Shown: piece by piece, positions 18,033-25,861 of the stretch
Layout of the letters: each line of letters begins with the position of its first letter
How positions within the stretch are numbered: position 1 is the first letter of the stretch
Notes under the pieces: model-generated
Told to the model about the DNA's origin: nothing
Seen by the model: the letters and a program-made list of their open reading frames with translations, nothing else
Database searches by the model: none
Program-made: the position numbers and the translations under genes
Source: Corynebacterium sp. HMSC074A01
GTDB lineage: Bacteria; Actinomycetota; Actinomycetes; Mycobacteriales; Mycobacteriaceae
Length of the DNA stretch: 64,000 bases
NCBI RefSeq assembly: GCF_001831515.1
Contig: NZ_KV825601.1
Location: 1,972-65,971 of the forward strand
Direction: 5' to 3'

Positions 18033-20363
18033 GTGTTTTACAAGTGGGGCCACGCGGCATACCGCTACCGCCGGATCATCCCGCTGGTGGTCATTGCGAT
18101 CATCCTGGTCATGCAGGTGCTCTTCGGCTCGAAGCTGGGCGAGCGCCTCTCGCAGGAGGGCTGGGAGGATCCCGGCGCAGACTCCACGGCCGCGGCCACA
18201 ATTGAGCAGGACACCTTCGGCCGCGATAATGCGGGTGATGTGATCGTGCTGGTCACTGCGCCGAACGGGGTGCAGGACGAGGAAGTGATGCGCGCCGCGA
18301 ACGAGCAGATCGGTGCGCTGCAGGAGAAGTATCCTTCGCAGATCGATCACGTGACCAGCTACTTTGCCAAGCCGAACCAGCAGCAGATCAGCCCGGATGG
18401 CACCCAGGCCTTCGCCGCAATCGGGCTCAAAGGCGACGGCGAGCAGACGCTGAAGGATTTCCGCACGATCGAGGCGGACCTGCGCGCCATGGAGCTGCCA
18501 GGCGACGCGAAGGTGCAGATCGCGGGCGCGACCGCCGTCGCCGATGCGCTTGACGACGGCATGGCTGACGACATCGCCCGCGCCGAAAAAGTCGGCCTCA
18601 TCTTCGTTGCCTTGATCTTGTTGTTCGTCTTCGGCGGCGTGATCGCCGCGGCGATGCCGCTGATCGTGGGCATCCTGTCCATCCTGGGTTCCCTGTCGCT
18701 GCTGTCGATCCTGGCGCAGTTCCAGCAGGTCAACATCTTCTCCCAGTCCGTGATCACCCTGCTAGGCCTGGGTCTGGCCATCGACTACGGCCTGTTTATG
18801 GTCTCCCGCTTCCGCGAGGAGCTCGACCGCGGCCTGGACACGCGCGAAGCCGTCGCCGTGACCACCACGACAGCGGGCAAGACCGTGTTCTTCTCCGCGC
18901 TGATGGTGGGCGTGGCCCTGTCCGGCCTGCTCATGTTCCCGCAGGCGTTTTTGAAGTCGGTGGCCTACGGCGCGATCAGCGCTGTCGTGCTCGCCGCGGT
19001 GATCTCCGTCGCGGTGCTGCCCGCCTTGTTCGGCATGCTGGGCCCCCGCATCGACATGTGGTCGGTGCGCCGCACCAGCCGCAAGGCACGCCGCCTCGAA
19101 GACACCGTGTGGTACCGCATCCCCGCCTGGGCGATGCGCAACGCAAAGAAGATGGTCGTGGGTGTCACCGCCCTGCTCATCCTCATCACCGTCCCCGCCA
19201 CCGGCATCACCTTCGGCGGCATCAACGAGTCCTACCTGCCACCCACGCAGGAGACCCGCCAGGCCCAGGACGAGTTCAACGAGGCCTTCCCCGCCTTCCG
19301 CACCGACCCCGTCAAGCTCGTGGTCACCGGCGCATCGAATGAGCAGCTTGTCGACGTCGTCATGCAGGCCCGCAACGTCGAAGGCCTTGCCAGCCCGCTT
19401 AAGCCTTCGCACCCGACGCAGGACGGGACGACGATCCTGTCCGCCCCGCTCGCGGACCGCAACGGCGGCCAGGAGGTCGTCGACGCACTGCGCGCCATCG
19501 AGACTCCGGAAGGCGTGGAGACCTACGTCGCCGGCACTCCGGCCATGGAGGTCGAGTCCATCGAGGCGCTACTCGAGCGACTGCCCTGGATGGCGCTCTA
19601 CATGGTGCTCGCCACCTTCCTGCTCATGGCGCTGCTTTTCGGCTCGCTTATCTTGCCCGCGAAGGCCGTGATCATGAACGTGCTGGGCATCGGCGCGACC
19701 TTGGGTTTCCTCACTCTTGTCTTCGTGGACGGTGTTGGTTCCGGCCTGCTCAACTTCACCGCCGGCCCGCTGATGAGCCCGGTGCTCGTGCTTATCGTGG
19801 CGATCCTCTACGGCCTGTCCACGGACTACGAGGTCTTTTTGGTCTCGCGCATGGTGGAGGCGCGCCACAACGGGGCGTCGACAGACGAGGCGATCAAGGA
19901 CGGCACCGCGCACACCGGCGGCATCATCACCGCTGCCGCCGCCATCATGATCGTCGTCGCGGCCGCGTTCGCGATGAGCGACATCGTGATGATGAAGTAC
20001 ATCGCCTTCGGCATGATCTTCTCGCTGGCTCTCGACGCCACGATCATCCGCCTCCTGCTCGTCCCCGCCGTGATGCACCTGCTGCGTGAGGACAACTGGT
20101 GGGCACCCCGCTGGGTCAGGCGCGCCTACGAGTCGCTTGGTGAGGGGCGCGGCACTCAGCCTGCGCCTGCGGCGGCTAGTGCTCACGCCGAAGCGCGCGG
20201 CGGCGAGATGGCGGTCGGGGACGCGGTCGTCGATACGCAGCCGGCCCGCTCCGGCGTCACCGTTGCCGAGAACCGCGACCTGGTCCCCTTCGACGAGCTC
20301 ATGCGCCAGCTGGAGGAGCGGCGCGCACTCGAGTACATGAGGAAGCGCGAGCTTGAGCAGTAA
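18033..20363 (+). CDS. mmpL3: MmpL3-like trehalose monomycolate flippase/transporter
   Basis: 776 aa, GTG start with GGAGCC upstream. RND architecture: one N-terminal helix, a periplasmic domain, a block of five helices, then the same again. The two proton-relay Asp-Tyr pairs of MmpL3 are present: D251-Y252 (LAIDYGLFMVSRFREEL) and D598-Y599 (LSTDYEVFLVSRM). MmpL3 moves trehalose monomycolate across the inner membrane for mycomembrane construction; the corynebacterial name is CmpL1. The cytoplasmic tail is short compared with mycobacteria. It overlaps the next gene by 11 bp. Confidence 0.92.
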   Translation: MFYKWGHAAYRYRRIIPLVVIAIILVMQVLFGSKLGERLSQEGWEDPGADSTAAATIEQDTFGRDNAGDVIVLVTAPNGVQDEEVMRAANEQIGALQEKYPSQIDHVTSYFAKPNQQQISPDGTQAFAAIGLKGDGEQTLKDFRTIEADLRAMELPGDAKVQIAGATAVADALDDGMADDIARAEKVGLIFVALILLFVFGGVIAAAMPLIVGILSILGSLSLLSILAQFQQVNIFSQSVITLLGLGLAIDYGLFMVSRFREELDRGLDTREAVAVTTTTAGKTVFFSALMVGVALSGLLMFPQAFLKSVAYGAISAVVLAAVISVAVLPALFGMLGPRIDMWSVRRTSRKARRLEDTVWYRIPAWAMRNAKKMVVGVTALLILITVPATGITFGGINESYLPPTQETRQAQDEFNEAFPAFRTDPVKLVVTGASNEQLVDVVMQARNVEGLASPLKPSHPTQDGTTILSAPLADRNGGQEVVDALRAIETPEGVETYVAGTPAMEVESIEALLERLPWMALYMVLATFLLMALLFGSLILPAKAVIMNVLGIGATLGFLTLVFVDGVGSGLLNFTAGPLMSPVLVLIVAILYGLSTDYEVFLVSRMVEARHNGASTDEAIKDGTAHTGGIITAAAAIMIVVAAAFAMSDIVMMKYIAFGMIFSLALDATIIRLLLVPAVMHLLREDNWWAPRWVRRAYESLGEGRGTQPAPAAASAHAEARGGEMAVGDAVVDTQPARSGVTVAENRDLVPFDELMRQLEERRALEYMRKRELEQ

Positions 20364-21393
20364 CCTCGCCCGGTGGCTGCGCTGGCTCGCACCCGTGGCG
20401 CTGCTCGCGGTGCTGGCGGTGGTGTTCCGCAGCGAGCTCGGCTTCCTCAGCGAGGCGTTCGTGGCCCTGCGCCGCGCCGTCGCCACCTCACCCGGCCCGC
20501 TTGTCGGCGCAGTTATCGGCGCCTTCGGCGCGATTTTCGCCATGGCAGCGGTGATGAAAATCCTGCTCAACGTGGACGCCCCGCGCACCGACTTCAAGCG
20601 CACCGTCGCACTCACGCTCGGTTCCAACGCATGGTCGACCTCCGTGCCCGGCGGGCCCGCGCTCTCGGCGTGGCTGACCTACCGAGTGCAGCGCAGCTGG
20701 GGCGCATCAACCGGCCTGTGCGGCTGGTTCTTCGTCATCTCCGGGGCTCTGTCCACGGTATGGATGGTGCTGATCGGCCTGGTCGCCGTTGTCTTCCTCG
20801 GCGCTTCACTCTCCGTGACGACGCTGGTAAGCACGCTTGCGCTCACCCTCGCGGTCGTCGCCGGAATGTTCTGGGCCACGCGCAACCCCGACATCCTCAC
20901 ACGCTGGGCCCGCTACCTGCCGACGAGTGTGCGCGACCGGGTCACGAACGTGATCCAGCAGGTCTCACAGATCCGCATGAGCACCGGCCAGTTCGCGGCC
21001 GCTGCATTCTTTTCCCTGTGCAACCGACTCCTCGACTTGGTCGTGCTCTTCTTCTGCGTCTGGGCCGTCCTCGGCACGCCGCCAGGCATGCAGCCCGGAC
21101 TCAACGAAGCCTCGCTCATGGGGGTCACGCTCGCGTTCATCATGACCAAGCTCGCCGGCGCCGCCCAAGTCACCCCGGGTGGTGTGGGCACCGTCGAGGC
21201 CGCCGCTGCCGCCTCGCTCGTTGCCGCGGGCATGACGCTTATCGACGCCACCGCCGCCACCCTCATCTACCGCATCATCTCGTTCGTACTCATCACCGCA
21301 ATCGGCTGGGTCGTCCACGTGATCTGCTACGCCGGGCGCGGTTACATGCTGGGCGCACCGTCGCGGTCGGGGTCTGACTCCGGCGAGCAGTGA
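20353..21393 (+). CDS. YbhN/UPF0104 (LPG synthase TM-like) membrane protein
   Basis: 346 aa, TTG start inside the end of mmpL3 (11-bp overlap). Eight or so membrane helices; the family signatures are visible as STSVPGGPALSAWLTYR and the closing QVTPGGVGTVEAAAAASLVAAG. This is the lysylphosphatidylglycerol synthase TM/YbhN fold, in which some members are lipid flippases. Rv0204c holds the same place behind mmpL3, so a helper role in mycolate or lipid transport is plausible. The C-terminal tail is short and polar. This is the last core gene before the mobile island. Confidence 0.88.
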   Translation: MSSNLARWLRWLAPVALLAVLAVVFRSELGFLSEAFVALRRAVATSPGPLVGAVIGAFGAIFAMAAVMKILLNVDAPRTDFKRTVALTLGSNAWSTSVPGGPALSAWLTYRVQRSWGASTGLCGWFFVISGALSTVWMVLIGLVAVVFLGASLSVTTLVSTLALTLAVVAGMFWATRNPDILTRWARYLPTSVRDRVTNVIQQVSQIRMSTGQFAAAAFFSLCNRLLDLVVLFFCVWAVLGTPPGMQPGLNEASLMGVTLAFIMTKLAGAAQVTPGGVGTVEAAAAASLVAAGMTLIDATAATLIYRIISFVLITAIGWVVHVICYAGRGYMLGAPSRSGSDSGEQ

Positions 21394-22155
21394 CAGTTTT
21401 CGCATTCGTTGTTGTCACATGTTTGTCGGCGAAGTTGTCGCCGTAGTCTTCGAGTGTCAGATGCGTGTTTCTGGTGCCGGTGTGTCAGATGCAGGTTTTT
21501 GGTACCGGTGTTCCGAAGACTCGGTACTGCCCTGTTCCGAGTAGTTGGTACCGCCACCGTCACCGGAGCCGAACCGACTGTAGCGGCTCGGGCATATGAA
21601 TTTGTTGTCGTCCGGATCTACTGGGGCAGAGGCCTTGCGCGTGGTGAGGTCTCCTTAGTGGGTTCGGTGGTCGCGCTGTTGCAACCGGCTATTCGGCAGC
21701 AGTGCCCGTGATCATTCGGTAGCGGTTTGGTGCACCTCCTGGCAGCTTAGAACGCTGCGAGGGTCCTCGGACGGAGCCACCGTAGAGTTGGCGGTCCGGT
21801 ATCGCGACAGCGTTGCATTTCGCGAGCAGGTCTCCAGACTGTCCCTTCCAAGCGGGAGCTGACGCAGACACAGGCACCAACGAGCGAGCGACGGCACTTC
21901 CAGCATCCACAATCAGAGAAGTCAAACTGTGCTTGTGATGGATTTAATAGCCACAGTTGGGTGTCGTTTCCATGGGTTGCGCCATCGAACTGGCATAAGA
22001 TACTGGAAACAGCCTGAATCCCCCTCAGGCTAGGCTCGGCGGTCGAGCACCCCCGCTCCCGTCGGGCACCTAAATTTCGCTCGTTCGTAACCTAGCGTCG
22101 GAACCGCTTAGCTTCCGGCTCGGCCATGCGCCGGGGTGCTGGCGCGCGTGGGCCG
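21394..22155. other. Island start: noncoding, repeat remnants
   Basis: About 760 bp with no gene I can support; open frames at 21409-21711 (+) and 21689-21925 (-) lack ribosome sites and resemble no family. The stretch holds a pair of 26-bp direct repeats (given separately). It marks the left edge of an AT-richer, degraded element inserted between the mmpL3 and pks13 blocks. Confidence 0.5.
21455..21508 (+). repeat. Tandem imperfect 26-bp repeat
   Basis: Two copies, 21455-21480 and 21483-21508, share TGTCAGATGC(G/A)(T/G)GTTT(C/T)TGGT(G/A)CCGG. A looser third unit with GGTACC follows at about 21528-21555. Multiple short repeats of this kind are common at the ends of insertion sequences, so it may be the end of a lost element; no transposase remains. 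Confidence 0.55.
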
Positions 22156-22420
22156 TTATCGGCCCGCCGTGCGAGACTGGAAGATTCCGTCGTACAGACC
22201 GGACTCGTTCACCGTTGTAACCTGTTGTGACCTACCCAAACTGTCGATGACCGAAGTACTACTTCGGTCATGTTCTTCTAGTCGATCTGCCACTATTTGA
22301 GGAGCTTGAAGCTCCAGAACCTCGCACACATCCTTAAGAACAAACCAAGGCTCTTTACGTTCATCCAGCACCACGCGCACGTTATGCCCGCCAAAGCCAA
22401 ACAGCTGGTCGTCCCTTCGA
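22156..22420 (-). pseudogene. BRO-N phage antirepressor fragment
   Basis: Reads DQLFGFGGHNVRVVLDERK, then EPWFVLKDVCEVLELQAPQ and a stretch ending VNESGLYDGIFQSR. This is the N-terminal BRO domain of phage antirepressors, about 85 residues. A TAA lies in frame just before the domain, so the true start has been lost. The protein stops straight after FQSR where the BRO domain normally continues, so the C-terminus is lost too. It is a prophage or plasmid relic and diverges from the GIY-YIG gene with only a short gap. Confidence 0.8.
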
Positions 22421-22439
22421 TGAATATATTATTCGTAGC

Positions 22440-23390
22440 ATGAATGAGCACTCCCTCACGCCTAACGACCTCGCCCCCGAAGGACTAAGCAAAGCAGTGC
22501 TTCAGCAGGTGTCTAGCGAACTTGGACTGTACGTATACATGCTTGTCGATCCTCGTAACGGGTTGCCGTTCTACGTGGGTAAAGGGCAAGGTTTGCGGTT
22601 TTCCTCGCACGATGATGAGGCTGACGCTGCATCAGGGGACGCGCCCGAAGAGAACGATCCCGAAATGAGCGAGAAGATCGAGAGAATCCGGGAGATTTGG
22701 GCGTCAAGTTTAAAGCACGAGGTTTGGATCTTGCGGCACGGGATGACGACTAAAAGGGAATACACCGCTGTAGAAGCAGCTGCTATCGATCTCCTCCACT
22801 CATTCCCTCTCGAAGTCCGATCCAAACGCGAACCGGTACCCGAAAGCTTTATGGATCAGCTGACTAACGCTCGTCGTGAATCTTCAAAAGGGCATGGGAT
22901 TATGCTCTTGAACGACCTCGTCGCCGAGAAAGCCGCGCCTGAACTCACCCTAACGGAAGTTCCGATGCTGCTGATCACGCTTAAAGGTTGGATCGATAAG
23001 CCTGAAGAACCTATCCCGGGTGAAGAAACGCGAGACGGGTACGGGTACAAGCGTGAGTGGTTGACAAGTTCTGTTAGAGAGCAGCACTTTGAGGAAATCG
23101 GACGCTCGGTTTGTGCATGGTGGAGAATCGATCTGGCGAGGGTCGAGCGCAACAATATCGAGTACGCCGTCGCGGTGCACAGGGGTGTGACTCGAGCAGT
23201 GTTCAGGATCCTCCCCGGTACTTGGGAAGAGCAGGGCGGCCGTCGCGGATTCCAATTTGAGCCTGTCACCCGTGACGATGACACACTACCCGACCTGTAC
23301 GACGAGGTTGTTGGCCCATACGGTCACCGCATCCCAGAGAAGAAGAAGGGTGATATGGCGCCCCTCCGTTACTGGCCTTATTCTTGCTAA
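22440..23390 (+). CDS. GIY-YIG (LEM-3-like) domain protein
   Basis: 316 aa from ATG 22440. The N-terminal third (about residues 28-125) is a GIY-YIG nuclease-like domain of the COG3680/LEM-3 type: LYVYMLVDPRNGLPFYVGKG at the start, a long loop, then HEVWILRHGMTTKREYTAVE where the Glu sits in the expected metal position. The remaining roughly 180 residues look like a separate domain (EYAVAVHRGVTRAVFRILPGT) seen in many stand-alone bacterial proteins of this group, with no known activity. TATATT at 22425-22430 would place transcription within a few bases of the ATG, suggesting a leaderless message. Horizontally acquired context. Confidence 0.8.
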   Translation: MNEHSLTPNDLAPEGLSKAVLQQVSSELGLYVYMLVDPRNGLPFYVGKGQGLRFSSHDDEADAASGDAPEENDPEMSEKIERIREIWASSLKHEVWILRHGMTTKREYTAVEAAAIDLLHSFPLEVRSKREPVPESFMDQLTNARRESSKGHGIMLLNDLVAEKAAPELTLTEVPMLLITLKGWIDKPEEPIPGEETRDGYGYKREWLTSSVREQHFEEIGRSVCAWWRIDLARVERNNIEYAVAVHRGVTRAVFRILPGTWEEQGGRRGFQFEPVTRDDDTLPDLYDEVVGPYGHRIPEKKKGDMAPLRYWPYSC

Positions 23391-23534
23391 GGCCACACGA
23401 CCTGCTGCGAGTGAGATACACACGCTATTTCCCGTACCGCGAGATTTTCTTCGACGTCTGCACTCCCAGCGCACGATGACGCCTTGAAGCGGAGAGATTT
23501 TCGCCGGAGCTTGAGTTCTGGCCGACCACAACTC

Positions 23535-24022
23535 TTAGATTCGGTTGTAGTCCTCAACCGTGATAGACGGCTCGCACCGCTTTACAGGCTCACCGTTGTC
23601 ATCGAGGACAGGCTTGCCCTGGTACATCGTCCAACCCAGGTACACCTTGTTATTCAAGATCGACTGGATCGTCGTTGCGTGCCAACCCTGAGTTTTCTTT
23701 TCCTTGAATTCCTTGCGAATGCTTGCACCTCACCATTATTGAGATCTCTGGCGATGTGAGGCATCGGTCGGTTAAGTAAGGTCTGCTGGAAAATCCACTG
23801 GAGTACCTCTTGCTGCTCCGGATCTTTGACTAGCTCGCGCCCACCGCCCTCGCGTTCAGCACTCTTATACCCGAAAGGCGCAACCCCACCCTGAAACCTG
23901 CCAGCTTTACGCACCGCGCGTTTGCCCGCGGTCACACGCTCTGTAAGTGTCTCGAGCTTGCCTTCGGCAACATCAGCGATCACGTTGGCAATCACCAAGA
24001 GAACGATCCATGCCCATAACAA
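23535..24022 (-). pseudogene. Serine recombinase remnant, frameshifted and truncated
   Basis: The upstream part reads LLVIANVIADVAEGKLETLT, then ERVTAGKRAVRKAGRFQGGV and APFGYKSAEREGGGRELVKD, the end of a catalytic domain and the start of a Recombinase (PF07508) domain. At about 23690-23730 the frame is lost; the next frame continues with EFKEKKTQGWHATTIQSIL, NNKVYLGWTMYQGKPVLDD and stops after VEDYNRI. The catalytic N-terminus (with the Ser nucleophile) and the zinc-ribbon C-terminus are missing. It was probably the integrase of the element that brought in this island. Confidence 0.85.
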
Positions 24023-24195
24023 TGAGCTGATTCCCTTTTCGCAAATTCCCAGAGGGAAAGACTAGCCCGTCTGTGTTGTATGAGGTTAGGGTGCTTGTTT
24101 GATGAGCAACATGCTGAACCTGCTCAGGTGGTAATCGGGTTAGGCGGGTAACTCTGGGGTGAACCCCTGCTCTGCAGGTGTCCGAACATAAGACT

Positions 24196-24450
24196 TCAAA
24201 GGTGCTCGGAGGGGGGCATGGAGTCAGTTGCTTCTGATGGACGAGAGTTCTCCGCCCATATCCTTATCCCCACGGAAAGAAAAACTAGGAGGACTAGAGA
24301 TGTGGCCAATAGTCCAAACCCTATCGAGTGGGTTGCCCATAAAACGATTAGTGCTATCGCGAAAACTGATAGCACGGCTAGGGTACTGTTCTTAATCTTT
24401 TGCATTGTATCCATAGTTTTATTGTTGCGAGCACCCGAGCTGGTCTTCAA
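24196..24450 (-). CDS. Small two-helix membrane protein, hypothetical
   Basis: Up to 84 aa; ATGs at 24450, 24414 and 24405 are possible and none has a good ribosome site. Two hydrophobic stretches (STLAVLSVFAIALIVLWA and GFGLLATSLVLLVFLSVGI) separated by a short turn, then a charged tail. No family recognised. It lies in the degraded island, so it may be a relic or an open frame kept by chance. Confidence 0.4.
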   Translation of the reverse strand: MKTSSGARNNKTMDTMQKIKNSTLAVLSVFAIALIVLWATHSIGFGLLATSLVLLVFLSVGIRIWAENSRPSEATDSMPPSEHL

Positions 24451-24868
24451 TCTGGCGGTAAGAACGCTTCCTAATCAGCAGCGTCATCACCGCACGGTAA
24501 TCCGTCATCAGCGGACTCCTTCCAGCACGCGCCGCACCCAAGTGGTGCGGCTACCGGAAGTATCATCCCGAGCGCCCTGAGCTGCTACCAGATACTCACT
24601 GAAGTGCTACCAGATGGTCACGCCACTGCTACCAAATAGCCGGTCGCAATCTTGCGCCCGAGCGAGCGGAATGGATCAGCTCGATAGTGGGCAGGGATGC
24701 CGGGATGTCCCGGTGATTAATGACGAAGCTGAGTTGCAGTGGAATCTATCGTCCTACCTGTTGCTTTCGAGTTCGTGGCGTTGATCATTCCCGTTTAATT
24801 GGGATTTCCAAGCGAAGAGCGCCCTGACCAGAGCGGTTCCCGGCCAAGGCCCTGAATGGGCGGAGCGC
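24451..24868. other. Noncoding island stretch
   Basis: About 420 bp with no supported gene. It contains three TGCTACCA repeats (given separately) and otherwise nothing I can name. Confidence 0.5.
24583..24640 (+). repeat. TGCTACCA repeats at about 22-bp spacing
   Basis: TGCTACCAGATA at 24583, TGCTACCAGATG at 24605 and TGCTACCAAATA at 24628, with a related GGCTACCGGA at about 24548. Spaced short repeats like these are typical of IS21-family ends (multiple transposase-binding sites). No istA or istB homologue remains here, so I read it as the scar of an element end. Confidence 0.5.
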
Positions 24869-25060
24869 TTAGTCCTTGCTATTGCGTCCTGAGCTGAGGC
24901 TCCAGTAGATGCACATTGCTCCGATTACGGCGACAGTTCCAGCAGCCGCGATAACCGTAACCTCGCCTGTGCCCCGAGAGATTGCCAAGAGCACGCTCAG
25001 CAGCGAGAGCACGATAGCGATGACGCCAGCACCGAGCCCTACACGTTCTGAAACATTCAT
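24869..25060 (-). CDS. Small two-helix membrane protein, possible immunity-type
   Basis: 63 aa from ATG 25060, with the strong ribosome site AGGAGGTGTTGAAG directly upstream. Two hydrophobic helices (VGLGAGVIAIVLSLLSVLLA and VTVIAAAGTVAVIGAMCIYW) joined by a short polar loop, then a basic tail. It follows the 47-aa peptide gene by about 50 bp on the same strand. No family recognised. The arrangement of a tiny hydrophobic peptide followed by a small two-helix protein is that of many bacteriocin/immunity pairs, which is inference only. Confidence 0.6.
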   Translation of the reverse strand: MNVSERVGLGAGVIAIVLSLLSVLLAISRGTGEVTVIAAAGTVAVIGAMCIYWSLSSGRNSKD

Positions 25061-25111
25061 CTTCAACACCTCCTAGCTGGGATCAGTAGTGCTTAGTTGA
25101 GCGGGCCGCAG

Positions 25112-25255
25112 TTAACCTTGCAAGCAGAGATCTATTGCCATGGCAGTTCCAATATAGGTCGCGGCTGCCCCTCCGATAACCAAGCTACCACCGAGTGTGA
25201 GCTGTGCCGTTGCCTCTGCGGCGAGCCGGCCGGGCGGTAGCACGTCGACAGGCAT
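25112..25255 (-). CDS. 47-aa hydrophobic peptide, bacteriocin-like
   Basis: ATG 25255 with GGCGGAAGTA upstream, TAA at 25112-25114. The first half (MPVDVLPPGRLAAEATAQLT) is mildly amphipathic and ends in LGG. The second half begins SLVIGGAAATYIGTAMA and is Gly/Ala-rich and hydrophobic, closing with IDLCLQG. LTLGG followed by a hydrophobic Gly-rich core resembles a double-glycine leader and a class II-type peptide, but no transporter or protease lies nearby. It falls below usual gene-length cut-offs. Alternative: an unrelated leader peptide or chance frame. Confidence 0.4.
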   Translation of the reverse strand: MPVDVLPPGRLAAEATAQLTLGGSLVIGGAAATYIGTAMAIDLCLQG

Positions 25256-25322
25256 TACTTCCGCCCCTACGGGATGAGTCTGACAAGACGCTGTACAACC
25301 AGCCGCTTGCTAGCATGGCGGC

Positions 25323-25676
25323 ATGAAGAAAACGATTTCTAAGCCCTACGCAATCGCCGCTGACTACGTCGCTATCGCGGTGTTTGCGCTGCTCGCGCGC
25401 GCTGCGCACCAGACCGAGGAGATGCCCTTTAACTTCACGGGCTGGCTGTCTACGCTGTGGCCCTTCGCGCTCGGCGTGACGTTGGGGTGGCTGATTGCCC
25501 GCGATAACAAGGGCGGCATCATTTGGCCGATCACCGTCATCACGGGCCTGGTGATCTGGGGTATTCGGAACCAGTCGATCCCCCACTGGTCCTTCATTAT
25601 CGTGGCGACCACGATGTCGGCGCTGCTCATGCTTGGCTGGCGCGGTATCGCCAAGCTGGTGAGCAAGCGCAGCTAG
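25323..25676 (+). CDS. DUF3054 family membrane protein
   Basis: 117 aa with four hydrophobic helices; the family pattern is visible as ADYVAIAVFALLARAAH, the central TLWPFALGVTLGW, and VITGLVIWGIRNQ. DUF3054 proteins are small actinobacterial/archaeal membrane proteins of unknown function. It is a core gene at the right border of the island and is convergent with the 36-aa peptide gene, 10 bp apart. Confidence 0.85.
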   Translation: MKKTISKPYAIAADYVAIAVFALLARAAHQTEEMPFNFTGWLSTLWPFALGVTLGWLIARDNKGGIIWPITVITGLVIWGIRNQSIPHWSFIIVATTMSALLMLGWRGIAKLVSKRS

Positions 25677-25686
25677 CAAAGCGGAG

Positions 25687-25797
25687 CTAGAAGCGAATAC
25701 CGAAGTTGTACAGCGGGTCGCCGGTCTGGATACCGTTGACAAACCAGACCAGCATGCTCAGCAGGTCACCGACGATATCGAGGGTGGAAGACAACAT
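25687..25797 (-). CDS. 36-aa peptide downstream of accD3, PorA/PorH-like in size
   Basis: ATG 25797, TAG 25687-25689, ribosome site AAAGG ten bases upstream. The peptide starts MLSSTLDIVGDLLSMLVWFV and continues NGIQTGDPLYNFGIRF: an N-terminal amphipathic/hydrophobic helix without signal peptide, then a short polar tail rich in aromatic residues. C. glutamicum PorA and PorH are 45 and 57 aa, also lack signal peptides, and are mycomembrane channel proteins that carry mycolate. Size, character and position directly behind the mycolate synthesis operon fit that type, but sequence similarity is not demonstrated. Confidence 0.5.
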   Translation of the reverse strand: MLSSTLDIVGDLLSMLVWFVNGIQTGDPLYNFGIRF

Positions 25798-25832
25798 TAT
25801 TCGCGCTACCTTTCTTGCGTGATCAACGTACG

Positions 25833-25850
25833 CATAGCCTATCGGCTATG
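25833..25850. terminator. Short inverted repeat between accD3 and the 36-aa gene
   Basis: CATAGCC and GGCTATG pair perfectly around a 4-nt loop, 12 bp past the accD3 stop. There is no T run, so it may be a weak terminator, a processing site, or an operator of the peptide gene. Confidence 0.4.
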
Positions 25851-25861
25851 TCACGAAAGTG

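Noticed and set aside
21409-21711. 100-codon + frame over the 26-bp repeats
   Set aside because: Frame runs through repeat DNA, Cys/Arg/Val-rich composition without family pattern.
24218-24580. 120-codon + frame opposite the 84-aa membrane protein
   Set aside because: Antisense to the better-supported hydrophobic frame and itself without domain pattern.
24548-24640. Possible CRISPR array
   Set aside because: Repeat unit is only 8-10 bp with about 14-bp gaps, three to four copies, and no cas genes; fits an IS end better.
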